The position numbers were made by a program, and so were the translations under genes. Under the pieces are notes generated by a model that worked only from the letters and a program-made list of their open reading frames with translations, was not told where the DNA came from and did no database searches. Below, in pieces: positions 41,598 to 50,997 of a stretch of 64,000 bases of DNA. The stretch lies in NCBI GenBank assembly GCA_041913045.1, contig JAYSGB010000009.1, positions 57,582 to 121,581 of the forward strand. The letters run 5' to 3'. Origin of the DNA: CAMLOF01 sp041913045 (GTDB lineage: Bacteria; Pseudomonadota; Gammaproteobacteria; Burkholderiales; Burkholderiaceae_C). Numbering within the stretch: position 1 is the stretch's first letter; each line of letters begins with the position of its first letter.

Positions 41598-42055
41598 TGT
41601 TCAAGGCAAGGCTGGTTATGGCGGCGGCCCTGCTGGCCGCTGCCTCTGCCGCCCGTGCCGAGACGGTGGGTTGCGTCACCACTGCCTGGAAACTGTTTGG
41701 TGCCAACCACAAGGTCTGCGTTGAAGCCTTTGCCGACCCCAAGGTGCCGGGCGTGACCTGTCACGTTAGCCAGGCTCGAACTGGCGGCGTCAGCGGTGCA
41801 TTGGGGCTGGCTGAAGATCCGAGCCAGTTCTCGCTGGCTTGCCGCCAGACGGGCCCCATCACGCTGCCCGCCAAACTGCCTAGCGACGAGGTGGTGTTCA
41901 GCGAGGACACGTCCATCTTGTTCAAAGAGACCCGTGTGGTGCGCCTGTGGGACGAAAAACACCGCACCCTGGTGTACCTGGGCATCAGCCGCAAGCTGAT
42001 TGAAGGTGCGCCCGCCAACAGTATTTCAACAGTGCCGGTGATGCCCTGGCGCTGA
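41597..42055 (+). CDS. creA: CreA family periplasmic protein
   Basis: A 152-residue exported protein with a Sec signal peptide cleaved after ARA (near residue 22). The mature part matches CreA: VGCVTTAWKLFGANHKVCVEAFADPKVPGVTC and EDTSILFKETRVVRLWD. Its four cysteines probably form disulfides. CreA is conserved in proteobacteria but its role is unknown. ATG 41597 shares one base with the TerC stop. Confidence 0.9.
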   Translation: MFKARLVMAAALLAAASAARAETVGCVTTAWKLFGANHKVCVEAFADPKVPGVTCHVSQARTGGVSGALGLAEDPSQFSLACRQTGPITLPAKLPSDEVVFSEDTSILFKETRVVRLWDEKHRTLVYLGISRKLIEGAPANSISTVPVMPWR

Positions 42056-42088
42056 ACGCCTGAGCACCTCGACGGCACGGCAGACCTC

Positions 42089-42718
42089 TCAGACAGCGCG
42101 CTTGAAGGTGGCGAGCAGTGTGCCTGCCAGCACAAACAGCCCGCCGAACACGCGGTTCATGGCGCGCATGTGCGCGGTAGACTTCAGCGCGCTCAGCACC
42201 CTGGCCGCCAACGCCGTGTAGCCCGCCATCACCACCAGGTCGGTGAACATGAGCGTGCAGCCAATCACCAGGTACTGCGCCCACATTGGCGCGGCCAAGT
42301 CCAGGAATTGCGGCACCACGGCCAGCAGAAACACCGTGCCCTTGGGGTTGACGGCATTGATCATCCAGCCGCGAAGAATCATCTGCCGGGCCGACACGGT
42401 GCTGGCAGAGCCAGACGCAGCAGCCAAGGGCCGCGCAGGGGCACGCCATTGCTGAATGCCCAGCCACACCAGATAGGCCACACCCAGCCACTTGATGATC
42501 TGGAATGCCGTGCTTGACGTGGCGACGATGGCACCCAGGCCCAGGCCCACCACGATGAGCTGTGTCCAGATACCCAACACCAGGCCCAGCGTGGTGATGT
42601 AACCGCGCTTGAAGCCATGGTTGAGGCCGGAACTCATTGCGGCTACCGCACCCGCGCCCGGCGAAATGCTGATGGCCCAGGAAGCGGCGAAGAAGGCGAG
42701 CCAGGTGGAGAGTTCCAT
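42089..42718 (-). CDS. LysE/RhtB family amino acid exporter
   Basis: A 209-residue protein with six predicted helices. The SPGAGAVAAMSSGLNHGFKRG segment near residue 20 is the family signature, and GWMINAVNPKGTVFLLAVVPQFLD lies near the middle. It probably exports amino acids or related metabolites; the substrate cannot be read. It converges with creA and follows the IclR gene on the same strand with a short gap. Confidence 0.9.
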   Translation of the reverse strand: MELSTWLAFFAASWAISISPGAGAVAAMSSGLNHGFKRGYITTLGLVLGIWTQLIVVGLGLGAIVATSSTAFQIIKWLGVAYLVWLGIQQWRAPARPLAAASGSASTVSARQMILRGWMINAVNPKGTVFLLAVVPQFLDLAAPMWAQYLVIGCTLMFTDLVVMAGYTALAARVLSALKSTAHMRAMNRVFGGLFVLAGTLLATFKRAV

Positions 42719-42749
42719 GGAGAAGCGTGGTGTGAGCTAGGGTCTAAGG

Positions 42750-43574
42750 TCAGGTTCGATTGACCGCCTGGTGCCCAAGCCGCTTCGAAACCTCCGCTGC
42801 ACAACCCTTGACTGCCTGAGCCTGGGGGCCTTCCCAGGTCGTGTCATACGAACTGGAACGCCCCATGAGGGTAATGCCGAGCACGATGTTACCGGAGTAA
42901 TCAAACACTGGTGCCGCGAATGAGCAAACACCAGGTGTGGGATTGTTCACCGAGCGCGACAAGCCATGTTCGCGCACTTCCAGAAGCAGCTTTTGCAGAT
43001 TCTCTGGGTCAATGGGGCTGGCAATGTCGGGGCCGAGCCGCCGGTTGTCCTCAAGCATGGACTCTTCTATCAGCCTGGCTGGCAGGTAGGCCGCGAACAG
43101 CCGACCCGTTGCCGTCCCGGCAAGCGACATCACCGTACCTGTACGCAGGTTGACGTGCAGTGGGTAGATCGCATCGAACAAGTAAACGATTGTGGGCCCC
43201 TGGTTGCCCCAGACCGACAGTGCCACGCTGTGCCCGGACTCGCGTGCCAGGTCTTCGGCAAAGGGAATGGCCTCGCGCACTGGGTTGAGCATGCGCAGGC
43301 TGACCAGCCCCAACTGCATGGCGGTGGGGCCCAGCCAGTAGTAGCCACTGGATGGTTCCTGGGTGACCAGCCCGAGCTTGGAGAAGCTCACCAGGTACGG
43401 GTGTGCCTTGCCTGGAAGCATGTTGGCCGCCCGGGCCAGTTCTCTCAAGGGCATGGGTCGCCCGTGTGCGCCCAGCGCAAGCAACAGCTGTCCGCCTACC
43501 TCAATGGACTGTATGCCGCGCCGCTCTTTTTCGCTGCTCGGCTCGTTGGGCTCGTTCTCTGGGGATGTGTTCAT
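42750..43574 (-). CDS. IclR family transcriptional regulator
   Basis: A 274-residue regulator. The N-terminal winged helix (about 20-85, MPLRELARAANMLPGKAHPYLVSFSKLGLV) precedes an effector-binding domain that includes NPTPGVCSFAAPVFDYSGNIVLGITL. AGGAGG five bases before ATG 43574 is a near-perfect ribosome-binding site. It is divergent from the catabolic operon starting at 43705 and very likely controls it. The intervening DNA has a direct repeat TTAGAT (43591-43596 and 43610-43615) but no clear long palindrome. Confidence 0.9.
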   Translation of the reverse strand: MNTSPENEPNEPSSEKERRGIQSIEVGGQLLLALGAHGRPMPLRELARAANMLPGKAHPYLVSFSKLGLVTQEPSSGYYWLGPTAMQLGLVSLRMLNPVREAIPFAEDLARESGHSVALSVWGNQGPTIVYLFDAIYPLHVNLRTGTVMSLAGTATGRLFAAYLPARLIEESMLEDNRRLGPDIASPIDPENLQKLLLEVREHGLSRSVNNPTPGVCSFAAPVFDYSGNIVLGITLMGRSSSYDTTWEGPQAQAVKGCAAEVSKRLGHQAVNRT

Positions 43575-43704
43575 GGGCACCTCCTGGTCGTTAGATTATA
43601 ACAAGTGCATTAGATAAGGGTAAACCATTAGCTATTGAAAGATGCGTTCTCCATACACTAACGCCATCGGTCAAATGAAAGACTTCTTTTTGGTGGAGAT
43701 GGCA

Positions 43705-45444
43705 ATGGCAAGGCAAGAGGTGGGGTACGACGTGCTGGTGGTGGGTACCGGGGCTTCCGGTATGTCTGCGGCAGTCACGGCGGCGTACGAAGGTTTGAAG
43801 GTTCTTGTGGTTGAAAAGGCCCCTGTGTACGGCGGTACTACGGCCCGCTCGGGCGGCTGGCTCTGGATTCCGGGTACCCGTCTGGCGAAGGAGCAGGGCA
43901 TCAATGAGCCGGCAGGCGCGGCACGGGCGTACCTCAAGCACGAGGCCACAACGCACTTTGATGGCGACCGCGTGGATGCCTTCCTGGAAAACGGTCCCAA
44001 GGCCATCGACTTCTTTACACAGAACACCTGCGTTCAGTTCGACATGCCCCCGGTGTTCCCCGACTACCACGCCGAAGCCCCTGGTGGGTTGCCCGGTGGT
44101 CGCTCCATGGTGACGCGTCCGTTCGACGCCCGCGAACTGGGTTCGCGGGTGGAACAGCTGGCGCCACCTGTGCCCGAGCTGACGGTGTTCGGCATGATGC
44201 TGGGCTCAGGCAAGGAGCTGTGGCACTTTCTGCGTGCCTTCAAGTCGCTGGAGTCGTTCTGGTACGTCACCAAGCGTTTTGCCCACCACTTTCTGGACGT
44301 GCTGCGCTTCGGCCGCGGCATGACGTTGACCAACGGCAACGCGCTGGCTGGGCGCTTGGCCAAGGCAGCAATGGACCTCAACGTGCCGGTATGGCTTTCT
44401 TCTCCCGTTAAAAAGCTAATTGTTGAAGGTGATGCCGTGGTGGGTGCAACGGTCATCCACGAAGGCGAGCCCGTTGAGATCCGCGTCAAGCGGGGTGTGG
44501 TGCTGGCCTGCGGTGGCTTTCCGCACGACATTGAGCGCCGCAAGGCACTTTTCCCCCATGCACCTACGGGTCGCGAGCATTTCACACCTTCGCCCGAGGC
44601 CAACACCGGCGACGGTCTGCGGCTGGGCGAGGCCGTTGGCGGCTGGGTGGACCCCACCATTCCCAACGCCGCGGCTTGGTGTCCCACGTCGGTCACCAAG
44701 CGCAGCGACGGCACCCAGGGCGTGATGCCCCATTTCATCGACCGAGCCAAGCCAGGCGTGATTGCGGTTACCCGCAACGGCAGGCGCTTCACCAACGAGG
44801 CGCTTTCGTACCACGACTTCGTGCAGGATCTGGTCAAAGCCTGCAAGGGTGCATCTGAAGTGAGTTGCTGGCTGATCTGCGACCACGCCCACCTGCGGGA
44901 ATACGGTCTGGGCTGTGTGGCGCCGTTCCCGCTGCCCATCGGCAAGCACCTCAAGAGTGGTTACCTCAAGCGCGGCAACAGCCTGGAGGAACTCGCACAG
45001 ACGATCGGTGTGCCCGTCTCTGCGCTCAAGTCCGAGGTCGAAACCTTCAACCGCGATGCCGTCAAGGGCGTTGATTCCAAGTTCGGCAAGGGCAGCACGG
45101 CATACAACCGTTACCAGGGCGACTCCCTGGTCACGCCCAACCCCTGCATGGCGCCCATCCAAAAGGGGCCGTATTACGCCATCAAGGTGGTTGTTGGAGA
45201 AATCGGCACCTTCGCGGGCCTGGCAACAGATGCATCCTGCCAAGTGCTGACCAAGGACAAACGGCAGGTCAAGGGCCTGTACGCCGTTGGGAACGATGCC
45301 GCCAGCATCATGGGTGGCAACTATCCCGGCGCGGGTATCACCCTGGGGCCCGCGCTCACCTTCGGCTATGTGGTGGGCAAGACCCTGGCCAATGCGAACG
45401 AACTCGCACCAGCGGACAAACCACGGGAAGCGCTTGCCGCCTGA
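43705..45444 (+). CDS. FAD-dependent dehydrogenase, 3-ketosteroid-delta1-dehydrogenase/fumarate reductase-like
   Basis: A flavoprotein of about 579 residues. The dinucleotide-binding motif is YDVLVVGTGASGMSAA and the second FAD segment is KAPVYGGTTARSGGWLWIPG. The late GNYPGAGITLGPALTFGYVVGK motif is shared by KstD-type enzymes. These introduce a double bond next to a ketone. ATG 43705 has GGAG six bases upstream and gives the usual N-terminus; in-frame ATGs at 43642, 43675 and 43699 are alternatives. It opens an operon with an SDR and an ABC importer, so the substrate is probably an imported alicyclic ketone or steroid-like compound. Confidence 0.85.
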   Translation: MARQEVGYDVLVVGTGASGMSAAVTAAYEGLKVLVVEKAPVYGGTTARSGGWLWIPGTRLAKEQGINEPAGAARAYLKHEATTHFDGDRVDAFLENGPKAIDFFTQNTCVQFDMPPVFPDYHAEAPGGLPGGRSMVTRPFDARELGSRVEQLAPPVPELTVFGMMLGSGKELWHFLRAFKSLESFWYVTKRFAHHFLDVLRFGRGMTLTNGNALAGRLAKAAMDLNVPVWLSSPVKKLIVEGDAVVGATVIHEGEPVEIRVKRGVVLACGGFPHDIERRKALFPHAPTGREHFTPSPEANTGDGLRLGEAVGGWVDPTIPNAAAWCPTSVTKRSDGTQGVMPHFIDRAKPGVIAVTRNGRRFTNEALSYHDFVQDLVKACKGASEVSCWLICDHAHLREYGLGCVAPFPLPIGKHLKSGYLKRGNSLEELAQTIGVPVSALKSEVETFNRDAVKGVDSKFGKGSTAYNRYQGDSLVTPNPCMAPIQKGPYYAIKVVVGEIGTFAGLATDASCQVLTKDKRQVKGLYAVGNDAASIMGGNYPGAGITLGPALTFGYVVGKTLANANELAPADKPREALAA

Positions 45445-45473
45445 GCGAGCGCCAATACACAAGAAAGACAGCA

Positions 45474-46238
45474 ATGGACATCACAGCAAACATGGCGCCG
45501 CAGGTGCTCACGGGCAAGACAGCACTCGTCACCGGCGCGGGGCAGGGCAACGGCAGGGCCATCGCCAAGGGCCTGGCCAAGGCAGGTGCCAAAGTCATCG
45601 TCACGGACCTGAACGAAGACAACGCCAAGGCAGTGGCTTCGGAAATTGAGCAGTCCGGTGGCAGTGCAGCCGCGTACCGCCTGGACGTGACCTCTGCACA
45701 GCAGTGCGAAGCGGTCGCAGCCAATGTGGGCAACATCGATATCCTGGTGAACAACGCGGGCATCATCATCCGCGAGGGTATCGACAGCCCAAAGGTGGAC
45801 GGGAATCTTGAGCGCACCATGGCAGTGAACGTGATGGGCACCTTCCGCCCTACCAACGCCTGGCTAAAGGCGCTGCGCGCATCCAGGGGGGTCATCATCA
45901 ACGTGGGCTCCATTGCATCCACCACGGGCATTCCCAATGTGGTCGGGTATTCGCCCTCCAAAGGCGCCGTGAAGATGCTGACCCAGGCCCTGGCGGTAGA
46001 ACTCGCCAAGGACGGTATTCGCGTCAACGCCATTGCACCGGGCGTCATCGAAACGCCGATGACCTCCTACACCCGCGAAGCGCCCGAACGCCTTGAGAAG
46101 TTCATGATGCGCACGCCCATGGGTCGCGTCGGGCAGGCAGAGGAACTGGTGGGCCCCGTGGTGTTCCTGGCCTCGGATATGGCCACTTACGTCACCGGCG
46201 TCACGCTGCCCATTGACGGCGGATTCCTCGCTTCTTGA
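45474..46238 (+). CDS. Short-chain dehydrogenase/reductase (SDR)
   Basis: A 254-residue classical SDR. It has the cofactor motif TGAGQGNG, NNAG, the Ser in INVGSIAS and the catalytic YSPSK Tyr-Lys pair. The C-terminus SDMATYVTGVTLPIDGGFLAS is standard. An acidic DLN after the second strand suggests NAD preference. It lies 29 bases after the flavoprotein gene and would interconvert an alcohol and a ketone in the same pathway. Confidence 0.9.
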   Translation: MDITANMAPQVLTGKTALVTGAGQGNGRAIAKGLAKAGAKVIVTDLNEDNAKAVASEIEQSGGSAAAYRLDVTSAQQCEAVAANVGNIDILVNNAGIIIREGIDSPKVDGNLERTMAVNVMGTFRPTNAWLKALRASRGVIINVGSIASTTGIPNVVGYSPSKGAVKMLTQALAVELAKDGIRVNAIAPGVIETPMTSYTREAPERLEKFMMRTPMGRVGQAEELVGPVVFLASDMATYVTGVTLPIDGGFLAS

Positions 46239-46312
46239 AGCAACCCTCACAACAGATTCGCTCAGCGAAACCCCCGGCCCTCAGGCCCATTCACCCAAGT
46301 CAGGAGACAACC

Positions 46313-47503
46313 ATGAGCATTTCCAAGTTCATCAAACGCACGGCTTTTGCTGCGACGATGGCCGCCGCTTTCGCCGCGCATGCGCAGGACATCAAACTCG
46401 GATTCAACGGCGACCTCTCCGCCTCGCCGTCTGCGCAGAGTGGCAAGGCAGGCGTCATCGGCATTGAGGCCGCGATTGCCGACATCAACGCCGCTGGGGG
46501 CGTGCTGGGTCGCAAGCTGACGCTGGTGGTGCGTGACGACCAGTCGCAGCCGCCCAAGTCGATCCAGAACATGAGCGACCTGATCGACAACGAGAAGGTG
46601 GTTGCGGTCTTTGGCCCCACCAACTCGGGCAACGCCCTGGCATGGCGCCATATTCCCAACCAGAAGAAGGTTGTTTCCATGGGCATGATCGGTTCGGGGA
46701 CCGACATCACCAAGCCGATGAGCCCGGGGGCTGACAACTACATGTTCCGCGTATCTATGGTGGACCGCGAACAGGTGGCGGCTTTGGCCACCTACGCCGT
46801 CAAGAGCGGCAGCAAGAAGATCGGCCTGATGGCGGAAACCACTGGTTACGGCCAGGGGGGCATGAAAGACATGGAGGAGATCGTCAAGCTGCACGGCGTC
46901 ACGCCGCTGGCCAGCGAAAAGTTTGGCGTGGCTGATACCGACATGACCTCGCAGCTCAACAAGATGAAGGCTGCTGGTGTGGACACCATCATCGTCTGGG
47001 CGCAGGGCACACCCACGGGTCAGCTGGTGCGCAGCATGGAGAAGATCAACTACTTCCCCACGATGCTGACCTCCTGGGCTGCCGACAACATCACCTTCTT
47101 TGACGCCGCAGGCAAGAACCTGGCCAGCAAGCCCATCTTCATGCGCACCATGGTGAGCCCCAGCACACCTGCTCAGAAGAAGCTTTATGACCGCACGGTG
47201 GCCAAGCTGGCAGCGCCTAGCGCATTCCCGTTCGTGATCCACGGCTACGACGCCGTGCTGCTGGTAGCCGAGGCCATCAAGCAGGCTGGCAGCACTGACG
47301 GTGCCAAGCTCAAAGATGCGCTTGAGAACCTGAATGCGCCCGTCAACGGCGTCATGAAGACCTACAACAAGCCGTTCAACAAGACCGACCATGAAGCCCT
47401 GACCGCCAGTGACCTGGCGTTCGTGAAGTGGAACAACGACCAGCTGGTTCCCTACACCGACAACATCATCAAGTCGATGACGGCCAGCGACTACAAGCGT
47501 TAA
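46313..47503 (+). CDS. ABC transporter substrate-binding protein, branched-chain amino acid (LivK) type
   Basis: A 396-residue periplasmic binding protein with a Sec signal cleaved after AHA (about residue 24). The mature part begins QDIKLGFNGDLSASPSAQSG and has the two-lobed Peripla_BP_6 fold; GVIGIEAAIADINAAGGVLGRKL is typical. AGGAGACAACC precedes ATG 46313. Such proteins in catabolic operons often bind aromatic or alicyclic acids rather than amino acids. It leads the importer genes that follow. Confidence 0.9.
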   Translation: MSISKFIKRTAFAATMAAAFAAHAQDIKLGFNGDLSASPSAQSGKAGVIGIEAAIADINAAGGVLGRKLTLVVRDDQSQPPKSIQNMSDLIDNEKVVAVFGPTNSGNALAWRHIPNQKKVVSMGMIGSGTDITKPMSPGADNYMFRVSMVDREQVAALATYAVKSGSKKIGLMAETTGYGQGGMKDMEEIVKLHGVTPLASEKFGVADTDMTSQLNKMKAAGVDTIIVWAQGTPTGQLVRSMEKINYFPTMLTSWAADNITFFDAAGKNLASKPIFMRTMVSPSTPAQKKLYDRTVAKLAAPSAFPFVIHGYDAVLLVAEAIKQAGSTDGAKLKDALENLNAPVNGVMKTYNKPFNKTDHEALTASDLAFVKWNNDQLVPYTDNIIKSMTASDYKR

Positions 47504-47563
47504 GCGGAAAAAAAGCCAAGGCAGGGCGGGCGCACGTCTCGCTCTGTCTGAAGGGGAATCTCG

Positions 47564-48484
47564 ATGGAAGCATTGTTGCAGGCACTCATCAGCGGCCTGG
47601 CGGTGGGCAGCGCCTACGCCCTGGTTGCGCTGGGTTTTAGCGTTACGTTCACGACAACCAAGACGTTGAACTTTTCTCATGGCGAGTTTGTGTCGGCTGG
47701 CGCATTCATCGGGATGAGCGTTTTGTTTCTGGCCATTGGCAAGCCACTGACTTCAACCTCCTTCGGTGGGGTGGACCCGGGGGCGTTTGCGCAAATCGGC
47801 GCGCTGCTGGTTGCCCTGGCTGTGATGGGAGTCATCGGCTGGCTGCTGTTTGTGCTGGGTGTGCGCCCGTTTGCACGCCGCCCTGGCATGGCCTGGGTCA
47901 TGAGCACGCTGGGTTTTGGCGTGATTCTTCAAAGCATTGGCCTGGCCATCTGGGGGCCCAAGCCGGTGGTGGTACCCAGCCCCGTGGGAGACGACGTGAT
48001 GCGCTTGGCAGGCGTTGGCGTTCGCCCGCAGGAGCTGTTGATGCTGGGGGTTTCCGTGGTGGTGATGCTGGCGTTCGACCACGTCATGCGCAAGACGATG
48101 ATGGGCAAGGCCATGCGTGCCGTTGCACAGAACCCCAGCGTTGCCAGCCTGATGGGCATCAACGTGACGCTGGTGATGATCGGCGCGTTCGTCATCAGTT
48201 CGGCGCTGGCCGGCCTGTCTGGCTTCATGCTGGCGCCTATTGCACAGGCTTCTCTGTTCATGGGCCTGGCAGTGGGGTTGAAGGGGTTTTCTGCGGCCAT
48301 GGTTGGCGGCCTGAGCAATGCACGCGGTTGCGTGATTGGCGGCTTCCTTCTGGGGGTGCTTGAGTCTTTCGTGAATCTGTGGTCGGCGCAGTGGCGCGAA
48401 GTGGCCATCTTTGCCCTGGTGATCATGGTTCTGGCGTTCCGCCCCAACGGTCTCTTCGGCACCAAGATGGTGGAGAAAGTATGA
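47564..48484 (+). CDS. livH: Branched-chain-type ABC transporter permease (LivH)
   Basis: A 306-residue inner-membrane permease with about eight helices. It opens with LLQALISGLAVGSAYALVALGFSVTFTTTKTLNFSHGEF, the LivH signature spread over residues 3-41, and ends in NGLFG. It pairs with the LivM half of the next protein. AAGGGG precedes the ATG. The stop overlaps the next start by ATGA. Confidence 0.92.
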   Translation: MEALLQALISGLAVGSAYALVALGFSVTFTTTKTLNFSHGEFVSAGAFIGMSVLFLAIGKPLTSTSFGGVDPGAFAQIGALLVALAVMGVIGWLLFVLGVRPFARRPGMAWVMSTLGFGVILQSIGLAIWGPKPVVVPSPVGDDVMRLAGVGVRPQELLMLGVSVVVMLAFDHVMRKTMMGKAMRAVAQNPSVASLMGINVTLVMIGAFVISSALAGLSGFMLAPIAQASLFMGLAVGLKGFSAAMVGGLSNARGCVIGGFLLGVLESFVNLWSAQWREVAIFALVIMVLAFRPNGLFGTKMVEKV

Positions 48485-50262
48485 AGAGCCTCAAACATTT
48501 GATCGCTGTTGCCGCCATGGTGGCGGTGCTGGTCGCGGTGACTGGCAGCGTTGGAAACGATTACTACCTGCGCATCGCATTCATGATGTGCGTGTACTAC
48601 CTGTGCGCAGTTGGCATGAACGTGCTGGTGGGCTATGCGGGGCAGAAGTCTCTGGGGCAAGCCGGGCTTTTTGCGGCGGGTGCCTATTCGGTGGCCATCC
48701 TGACCACCAGAACGCAGATCGACCCTTGGCTGGCGCTGGCGCTGGGTGGGGCCATTTCCGGGGTCTGTGGTGTGCTGATTGCGTTGCCCTCTTTGCGCGT
48801 CAAGGGGCCTTACCTGGCCATGGTGACGCTGGCCTTCGGCATTGTGGTGGAGAAGCTGGTCACCGAATGGACCGATGTATTTGGCGGCGCGCAGGGGCTG
48901 TTTGGCATTCGCCCACTGACGTGGAACGAGCAGCCTCTGTCCATGCACCAGTGGGTGTGGTTCGCCATCGGCCTTTCGGCTGTGGCGCACCTGCTCATCC
49001 GCAACCTGGTGTCCAGCCGTCTGGGGCGTGCATGGTTATCCATTCAGGCAGACGAGATCGCCGCATCATCCGTTGGGGTACGTGTTTACCGTGGCAAGGT
49101 AACGGCCTTCGTGGTGGCGGCCGTGACTTGCGGGCTGGCCGGTGCCATGGTGGCCCAGCAGAACCAGTACATCAACTCTGACTTCATCAACTTTCACCTG
49201 TCGATCTTCATTCTGTTGCTGGTGCTTTTTGGCGGCGTAGGCTCCATCTATGGGCCGCTGGTGGGGGCTGTTAGCCTGACCTTGATTGAAGCGAGCCTGT
49301 CGAGCTGGCCTTCGGTGCAGCACTTTGTGTACGGTGCCTTGCTGCTGTTCGCACTGTTCGTGATGCCGGGCGGCGTGATGGGCGTGGTGAACCAGTTCTT
49401 CCGCAAGCGGGCGGGCGCCGCCAACGCGGCAGGGGACACCTCGGGCGACCAGGTGCAGATCACGCTGTGCAAGGGTGGCACCCCCGAGCTGCTGAAGGTG
49501 GAGGCCGTGTCCAAGGCGTACGGTGGCGTCAAGCCCGCGCAGAATGTGTCGTTCTGCCTCAAGCGTGGCCATGTTCACGCGCTGATCGGCCCCAACGGCG
49601 CCGGCAAGAGCACGATGATCAACATGCTCACGGGCATTGTTCCGCCGGATTCGGGTGCCATCAATTTCTCTGGGCAGACCGTGGTGGGCAAGCCAGCGCA
49701 CGCCATCTGTGCGATGGGCATGGGCCGGACGTTCCAGAACCTGCGTTTGTTCGGCGAGCTTTCGGTGCTGGACAACGTGATGCTGGGGCGCCATACCCGT
49801 ATGAACAATGGCTTCTTCTCATCGTTGCTGTCTTTGCCCAGCGCAAGGCGAGAGGAGGCCGCAGCCAGGGATCGCTCCATGGCGCTGCTCAAGCTTGTTG
49901 GACTTTCCCACCTGGCACAAGCCCCGGCAGGCAGCCTGCCTTATGGATTGCAGCGCCGCGTGGAACTGGCGCGCGCCTTGGCCACAGACCCGGAACTGCT
50001 GCTTCTTGACGAGCCAGCCGCTGGCCTGAACCCGCAGGAAACGGCCGAACTGGGCGATCTGTTGATCCGAATCAGCCGCATGGGGCTGTCAATCCTGATG
50101 GTGGAACACCACATGGACTTGGTGATGCGCATTTCTGACCATGTCATCGTGCTGGATTACGGCATCAAGATTGCTGAAGGCACGCCTGCGCAAGTGCAGG
50201 CCAACCCGAAAGTTGTTGAGGCTTACCTCGGTACCGAGGCGGCTGAAGCCACTCCCGCGTGA
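48481..50262 (+). CDS. LivM-LivG fusion: ABC permease plus ATP-binding domain
   Basis: A 593-residue fusion. Residues 1 to about 315 are a LivM permease (YYLCAVGMNVLVGYAGQKSLGQAG). A short polar linker follows, and about 335-593 is a LivG ATPase. The ATPase has Walker A GPNGAGKST, signature LPYGLQRRVELARAL and Walker B LLLLDEPAAGLNP, and the H-loop is EHHMD. Fusion fixes a one-to-one ratio with this permease. It overlaps livH by ATGA and is followed 10 bases later by livF. Confidence 0.92.
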   Translation: MKSLKHLIAVAAMVAVLVAVTGSVGNDYYLRIAFMMCVYYLCAVGMNVLVGYAGQKSLGQAGLFAAGAYSVAILTTRTQIDPWLALALGGAISGVCGVLIALPSLRVKGPYLAMVTLAFGIVVEKLVTEWTDVFGGAQGLFGIRPLTWNEQPLSMHQWVWFAIGLSAVAHLLIRNLVSSRLGRAWLSIQADEIAASSVGVRVYRGKVTAFVVAAVTCGLAGAMVAQQNQYINSDFINFHLSIFILLLVLFGGVGSIYGPLVGAVSLTLIEASLSSWPSVQHFVYGALLLFALFVMPGGVMGVVNQFFRKRAGAANAAGDTSGDQVQITLCKGGTPELLKVEAVSKAYGGVKPAQNVSFCLKRGHVHALIGPNGAGKSTMINMLTGIVPPDSGAINFSGQTVVGKPAHAICAMGMGRTFQNLRLFGELSVLDNVMLGRHTRMNNGFFSSLLSLPSARREEAAARDRSMALLKLVGLSHLAQAPAGSLPYGLQRRVELARALATDPELLLLDEPAAGLNPQETAELGDLLIRISRMGLSILMVEHHMDLVMRISDHVIVLDYGIKIAEGTPAQVQANPKVVEAYLGTEAAEATPA

Positions 50263-50272
50263 AAGGTAAGCC

Positions 50273-50983
50273 GTGTTAAAGCTCGAATCGGTAGAACTGT
50301 CTTACGGAGCCATCCAGGCAGTCAAAGGTGTGTCCCTGGAGGTGAGGGCTGGCGAAGTCGTCACCATCATCGGTGCCAACGGTGCTGGCAAAAGCACCTT
50401 GCTCAAGGGCATTGTGGGTCTGGAGCACCTGGCCGCAGGCAAGGTGTTCATCAACGGTGTGGACTGCACCCGGGTGTCGGCCCACCAGCGCGTGGGGCTT
50501 GGTGTGGCGCTGTCGCCCGAAGGTCGGGGTGTGTTCGCAGACCAGACGGTTTACGAAAACCTGCTCTTGGGGGCCTACTCCATCCGGTCTGATGAAGACA
50601 GGGTGCAGCGGCTGGTGGAGCGCGAATACCAGCGCTTCCCTCGGCTGAAAGAGCGCGCGGGGCAGATGGCTGGAACCCTGTCGGGCGGCGAGCAGCAGAT
50701 GCTCGCTATCTCCAGGGCTTTGATGAGCGAGCCCAAACTCCTGCTGCTGGACGAGCCCTCGCTCGGTCTGGCGCCTTTGATCATTGCCGATATCTTCAAG
50801 TCCATCAGGGCGCTGCGCGAGTCCGGGCTGACCATACTCTTGGTGGAGCAGATGGCGAACCAGGCCCTGGCCGTGGCTGACCGCGCCTACGTGCTGGAAA
50901 CCGGGCGGATCACGCTGGAAGGCACGGGCGCCCAACTGCTGCGCGACCCCGCTGTGCGGGCCGCGTACCTCGGTTCACACTGA
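50273..50983 (+). CDS. livF: Branched-chain-type ABC transporter ATP-binding protein (LivF)
   Basis: A 236-residue ATPase. Walker A is GANGAGKST, the signature is LSGGEQQMLAISRAL and Walker B is LLLLDEPSLGLAP, followed by the LivF-type LVEQMANQAL. The GTG start has AAGG seven bases upstream. It completes a LivKHMGF importer encoded within the catabolic operon. Confidence 0.92.
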   Translation: MLKLESVELSYGAIQAVKGVSLEVRAGEVVTIIGANGAGKSTLLKGIVGLEHLAAGKVFINGVDCTRVSAHQRVGLGVALSPEGRGVFADQTVYENLLLGAYSIRSDEDRVQRLVEREYQRFPRLKERAGQMAGTLSGGEQQMLAISRALMSEPKLLLLDEPSLGLAPLIIADIFKSIRALRESGLTILLVEQMANQALAVADRAYVLETGRITLEGTGAQLLRDPAVRAAYLGSH

Positions 50984-50997
50984 CAGGAGCCACAACC

